This document shows positions 59,104-64,000 of a stretch of 64,000 nt of DNA, in pieces. Both the position numbers and the translations under genes were made by a program. The stretch covers positions 2,604,001-2,668,000 of the forward strand of contig NZ_NEVM01000005.1 in assembly GCF_002261225.1 (NCBI RefSeq), written 5' to 3'. The DNA is from Bordetella genomosp. 10 (GTDB lineage: Bacteria; Pseudomonadota; Gammaproteobacteria; Burkholderiales; Burkholderiaceae_B). Position 1 is the stretch's first letter; the number at the start of each line of letters is the position of its first letter. Below the pieces are notes generated by a model. The model searched no databases, was not told the DNA's origin, and saw only the letters and a program-made list of their open reading frames with translations.

Positions 59104-60048
59104 ATGAGCAAAGAGCAAGAACATGCAGAAGAACATGCCTCACTCATCAAGACCCCCCAGCAGTTGGTCGTCACAGTCGTCTTATCCTTTGTCATCCCGA
59201 TCATCATCATCCTGATGCTGGTCAACGTCGTGGTCTCGAAAGGCCGCAGCGGCGCCGGCTCCAATGCGCTGACCCCCGACGCCATCGATAAGCGCATTGC
59301 CCCGGTGGCGGGTTTCGATTTCGTCGACATCACCGCGCCCAAGGTCTTCAAGACCGGCGAGCAGGTCTTCGGCGCGGTCTGTACCTCCTGTCATACCGCC
59401 GGCGTCGCCGGCGCGCCCAAGGTGGGCGACAGCGCGGCCTGGGGTCCCCGCATCAAGGAAGGCTACGAGGCGATGCTGAACATCGCCCTCCACGGCAAGG
59501 GCGCCATGCCCGCCAAGGGCGGCAATCCCTCGCTGAGCGACTACGAAGTGGCGCGCGCGGTGGTCTACATGGCCAACAAGTCGGGCGGCAACCTGCCCGA
59601 ACCGCAGGCGCCCGCTCCCGAAGGCGGCCAGGGCGCGGCGCCAGCCGCATCGCAGCCGGCCCAGGCGCAGGCTCAACCGCAGCAAGCCCCCGCCCAGACC
59701 CCGCCGGCAGCGCCCGCCACTGCCGCCGCCGCGGCAGCCGCGCCCGCGCAGCAGGCTGCCCCGGCCGCGGCGCAACCGCCCGCGCAGGCCGCCGCGCAGC
59801 CTGTCAATCCGGCCGGCGAGAAGCTGTACAAGAGCACCTGCTTCGCCTGCCATGGCACCGGCGTGGCGGGCGCGCCCAAGTTCGGCGACAAGAGCGCCTG
59901 GGATAAATACATCCAGACCGGCGAAGACACCATGGTCAAGACGGCCATCAGCGGCAAGGGCGCCATGCCGCCCAAGGGTGGCGCCGCCAACGCGTCGGAG
60001 GACGATATCCGCGCCGCGGTGCGGTATATGGTCAACGCCGCGAAGTAA
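59104..60048 (+). CDS. diheme class I cytochrome c (c5-like), membrane-anchored
   Basis: The product is 314 aa. An uncleaved N-terminal TM (~20-45, LVVTVVLSFVIPIIIILMLVNVVV) anchors two c-type heme domains: CTSCH at ~98-102 and CFACH at ~248-252, with Met-ligand candidates in KGAMPAKGG and KGAMPPKGG. A ~70-aa Ala/Pro/Gln linker joins them; the two halves look like a duplication. It faces the periplasm and probably donates electrons to a terminal oxidase or takes part in a respiratory complex (inference). Confidence 0.92.
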   Translation: MSKEQEHAEEHASLIKTPQQLVVTVVLSFVIPIIIILMLVNVVVSKGRSGAGSNALTPDAIDKRIAPVAGFDFVDITAPKVFKTGEQVFGAVCTSCHTAGVAGAPKVGDSAAWGPRIKEGYEAMLNIALHGKGAMPAKGGNPSLSDYEVARAVVYMANKSGGNLPEPQAPAPEGGQGAAPAASQPAQAQAQPQQAPAQTPPAAPATAAAAAAAPAQQAAPAAAQPPAQAAAQPVNPAGEKLYKSTCFACHGTGVAGAPKFGDKSAWDKYIQTGEDTMVKTAISGKGAMPPKGGAANASEDDIRAAVRYMVNAAK

Positions 60049-60078
60049 AGTCAGGCGGCCTGGCGCCAGAACTCAAGG

Positions 60079-60117
60079 AAAAAGACATCGGCCCGCATTG
60101 CGGGCCGATGTCTTTTT
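60079..60117. terminator. bidirectional rho-independent terminator
   Basis: AAAGACATCGGCCCGC/GCGGGCCGATGTCTTT forms a 16-bp perfect stem with a 3-nt loop; A-run before and T-run after serve both strands. It separates the convergent cytochrome and lipoprotein genes. Confidence 0.93.
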
Positions 60118-60164
60118 GTGAATCAGCAGTTGTGAACCACGAATCACGGTTCACGAATTGCCGC

Positions 60165-60773
60165 TTACTGGCGCGGCGCCGTCGATGCGGGCAGCGCGCC
60201 CGGCGCGGCGCCGCCCACGGCCGGCTGGTCGCCGCGCACCTTCGCGACGATGTCCTGCGCGGTCTGCGCGCTGTTCACGCTGAAGGCCAGCACGCCGCGG
60301 GTCAGGGGCTCGCTGATGCGCAGGGCGGCCAGGATATTGCCGTCCGCGACCAGCACCAGCAGCTTGCCGACGTTCTGGCTGGTCACCGTATTCAACGTGC
60401 GGGCGCCGCTTTCCGAGAACCGCAGGCCCACGTAGTTCTCACCCTGGCGGCTGGCCAGGGGCGCGGCCTCGGTCAGGTCCGCGCGGGTCAGCACGGGCTG
60501 GCGCTGCACATAGATGGAGCCATCGCTGAGCTTGACTTCGGTCAGGCCGGGGCCGGGGTCGTTCTGCGCAAGCAGGAAGCCGACAGCCGGCACCGTCGCC
60601 TGGCCCGACGGCGGCGCGCCGGGCGTGGTCGACGGCGTGCCGGGGGGCGTGGAGGCACCGGACGTCGACGGCTGGGTTCCCTGCCCGGTTTTCTGGCCCG
60701 TGGTCTGGCAGCCTGCCAGGGCCAGTGTGGCGATAAGCAATGCGGGAGCCAGCTTGCGAAGGGTGGTCTGCAT
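60165..60773 (-). CDS. lipoprotein with SecD P1-head-like domain
   Basis: The product is 202 aa. The signal peptide ends LLIATLALAGC with the lipobox Cys at ~22. A Gly/Thr/Pro linker precedes ~75-195, where GLTEVKLSDGSIYVQRQPVLTRADLTEAAPLASRQGENYVGLRFSESGARTLNTVTSQNVGKLLVLVADGNILAALRISEPL is like the P1 head/base fold of SecD. It is probably an envelope lipoprotein of unknown role. ATG 60773 has AGGA 8 nt upstream. Confidence 0.82.
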   Translation of the reverse strand: MQTTLRKLAPALLIATLALAGCQTTGQKTGQGTQPSTSGASTPPGTPSTTPGAPPSGQATVPAVGFLLAQNDPGPGLTEVKLSDGSIYVQRQPVLTRADLTEAAPLASRQGENYVGLRFSESGARTLNTVTSQNVGKLLVLVADGNILAALRISEPLTRGVLAFSVNSAQTAQDIVAKVRGDQPAVGGAAPGALPASTAPRQ

Positions 60774-60929
60774 GGAGTTCTTCCTGTTTTTGGTCTGGTT
60801 GATCACGCCGGCGAGCCGGCGGTTACAAAAAAGTTTACAAGGGGCTGAGCACTCGGCACAGGATCAGACTGCTTCCATATGTAATGCCGATGACAACACT
60901 ACAGGCTTTTAACCCGTTCTATACTTTCG
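60774..60929. other. divergent intergenic region, lipoprotein/thiC
   Basis: It holds the promoters for the lipoprotein gene (minus) and thiC (plus). TATACTTTC at 60920-60928 could hold the thiC -10. No gene is seen. Confidence 0.5.
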
Positions 60930-63031
<2,102 letters not shown>

Positions 63032-63145
63032 AGGGTAGGCTCCCCCGCCAACCGCGTGGAACACAGGATTTCGCGGTTTGCGGGCGGGGCGGATATCATC
63101 GGGGTCTCTTTTCCGTCCCGCGACGCGGGTCTTTGTGGAACCCCG

Positions 63146-63991
63146 ATGACCTTTTTTTCCCGTATTTTCGCTGCCCGGCAAGCGCGCCCGCTGGACGTGG
63201 CGGCGTTCGCCAAGGCCTATGCCAGCGCCGCGCAGGCACGCTTCCCCGGCGCCGAGGTGAAAATCGAGCAGGCCGCCACCGCGGCCGGCGTCAAAGTGCA
63301 CTGGACCATGCCCGGCGGCATGCAGGTGAACCAGTTCCTGGGCAATGCCTACGCGGCCTATCAGCGGGCGCCCGCCGACATCGACGCCATCATCGCGGCG
63401 CACCTGGATGCCGCCCCCACCGGCGAGGAAGCGGACCCCGCCACGCGGCGCGCCCACATCCTGCCGCTGGTCAAGACCACGATGTGGCTGGCCACCAGCC
63501 TGAAGCAACTGGACGCCGCGGGCATCGAGGACAAGGCGGCCTTCATCACCGAACCGCTGACCGATGAACTGCTGGTGGCCTTCGTGGAAGACAAGCCCGA
63601 GGCCATGAGCTATGTCGCCCCGGGCGAACTGGAAGCGCTGGAACTGACGCCCGAGGCCCTGATGCCGCTGGCGCTGGAAAACCTGCGCCGCCAACTGCCG
63701 GCCTTGACCGTCGAAGGCCAGAACGGCCGCTACGGCGTGCGCGCCGACGGCAACTACGACGCCAGCTTCGTCTTCCTGGCGCAGGAGTGGCGCGATCGCG
63801 TCGATATCGACGGCGAGCCGGTCCTCGCCCTGCCCGCGCGCGACGAACTGCTGGTCTGCGGCAGCAAGGACGGCGACAGCGTGCGCGCGCTGCGGGACAT
63901 GGCCGCGCGCATCATGGCGCAGTCGCCCTACGGGCTGTCCGCGCAATTGTTCACGTGGCAGGACGGGAAGCTGGCGGTATTCACCGGCTGA
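63146..63991 (+). CDS. DUF1444-like protein
   Basis: The product is 281 aa. VNQFLGNAYAAYQRAPADIDAIIAAHLDAA, HILPLVKTTMWLAT and LLVAFVEDKPEAMSYVAPGELEALELTPEALMPLALENLRRQL...YGVRADGNYDASFVFLAQEWRDRVDIDGEPVLALPARDELLVCGSKD resemble the DUF1444 (YtpQ-like) family, function unknown. ATG 63146 is preferred; the longer frame from 63056 lacks family similarity. It ends 9 bp before the window edge. Confidence 0.8.
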   Translation: MTFFSRIFAARQARPLDVAAFAKAYASAAQARFPGAEVKIEQAATAAGVKVHWTMPGGMQVNQFLGNAYAAYQRAPADIDAIIAAHLDAAPTGEEADPATRRAHILPLVKTTMWLATSLKQLDAAGIEDKAAFITEPLTDELLVAFVEDKPEAMSYVAPGELEALELTPEALMPLALENLRRQLPALTVEGQNGRYGVRADGNYDASFVFLAQEWRDRVDIDGEPVLALPARDELLVCGSKDGDSVRALRDMAARIMAQSPYGLSAQLFTWQDGKLAVFTG

Positions 63992-64000
63992 GCGATCGCC

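Overview
The window is high-GC chromosomal DNA from a beta-proteobacterium, most likely Bordetella or a close Alcaligenaceae relative. This is inferred from codon and GC style, the Burkholderiales-type porin, the FecI/FecR/TonB-receptor cassette and a TPP-riboswitch-controlled thiC; no database search was possible. Two host flanks (1-16940 and 58856-64000) enclose an apparently complete siphovirus-type prophage of about 41.9 kb, integrated into the 3' end of a tRNA-Arg(CCG) gene. A 23-bp direct repeat (16941-16963 and 58833-58855) marks its ends.

Left flank: a membrane-bound SpoIIE-type phosphatase (cut by the window edge) with an ABC-type periplasmic binding protein; a LysR regulator ahead of an AtuA-like two-gene operon; an S9 prolyl oligopeptidase; an EcsC-family protein; a trimeric porin; a FecI-FecR-TonB receptor iron-uptake cassette with a Fur-box-like site; and an HdeD-like membrane protein fused to a probable permuted papain-like domain.

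Prophage, left to right: (a) a cargo zone (17.0-21.1 kb) with a broken copy of the cI repressor tail, an AAA+ ATPase, a BrnT/BrnA toxin-antitoxin pair, a DUF3606 protein and a stand-alone receiver; (b) on the minus strand, the lysis cassette (Rz with embedded Rz1, two one-TM proteins, endolysin), tail, head and packaging genes (HK97-like), a -1 frameshift tail chaperone, an HNH nuclease and a tRNA-Arg(ACG); (c) an aquaporin Z gene as a self-contained moron on the opposite strand; (d) on the minus strand, a pR operon: Cro-like, small membrane protein, ParB-like, helicase, primase, three small proteins including a possible late regulator; (e) immunity: three operators between cro and cI, then cI followed by a two-gene module that matches lambda rexA-rexB in order, size and topology; (f) a convergent RelE-like/unknown pair, a strongly folded candidate ncRNA, and a second operator region with a pL-like promoter whose leader contains twin hairpins with the same loop; (g) on the plus strand, a pL operon of small proteins, a BRO-type antirepressor, an excisionase-like gene and the integrase.

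Right flank: the tRNA-Arg(CCG) gene, a diheme cytochrome c, a lipoprotein, the TPP riboswitch with thiC, and a DUF1444-like protein.

The most interesting part is the cI-to-pL interval. It reproduces the lambda cI-rexA-rexB-pL plan with proteins of low sequence similarity. A decayed second copy of the cI 3' end, followed by a different cargo gene and an identical terminator hairpin, lies next to attL, which suggests that the slot behind cI exchanges exclusion genes.
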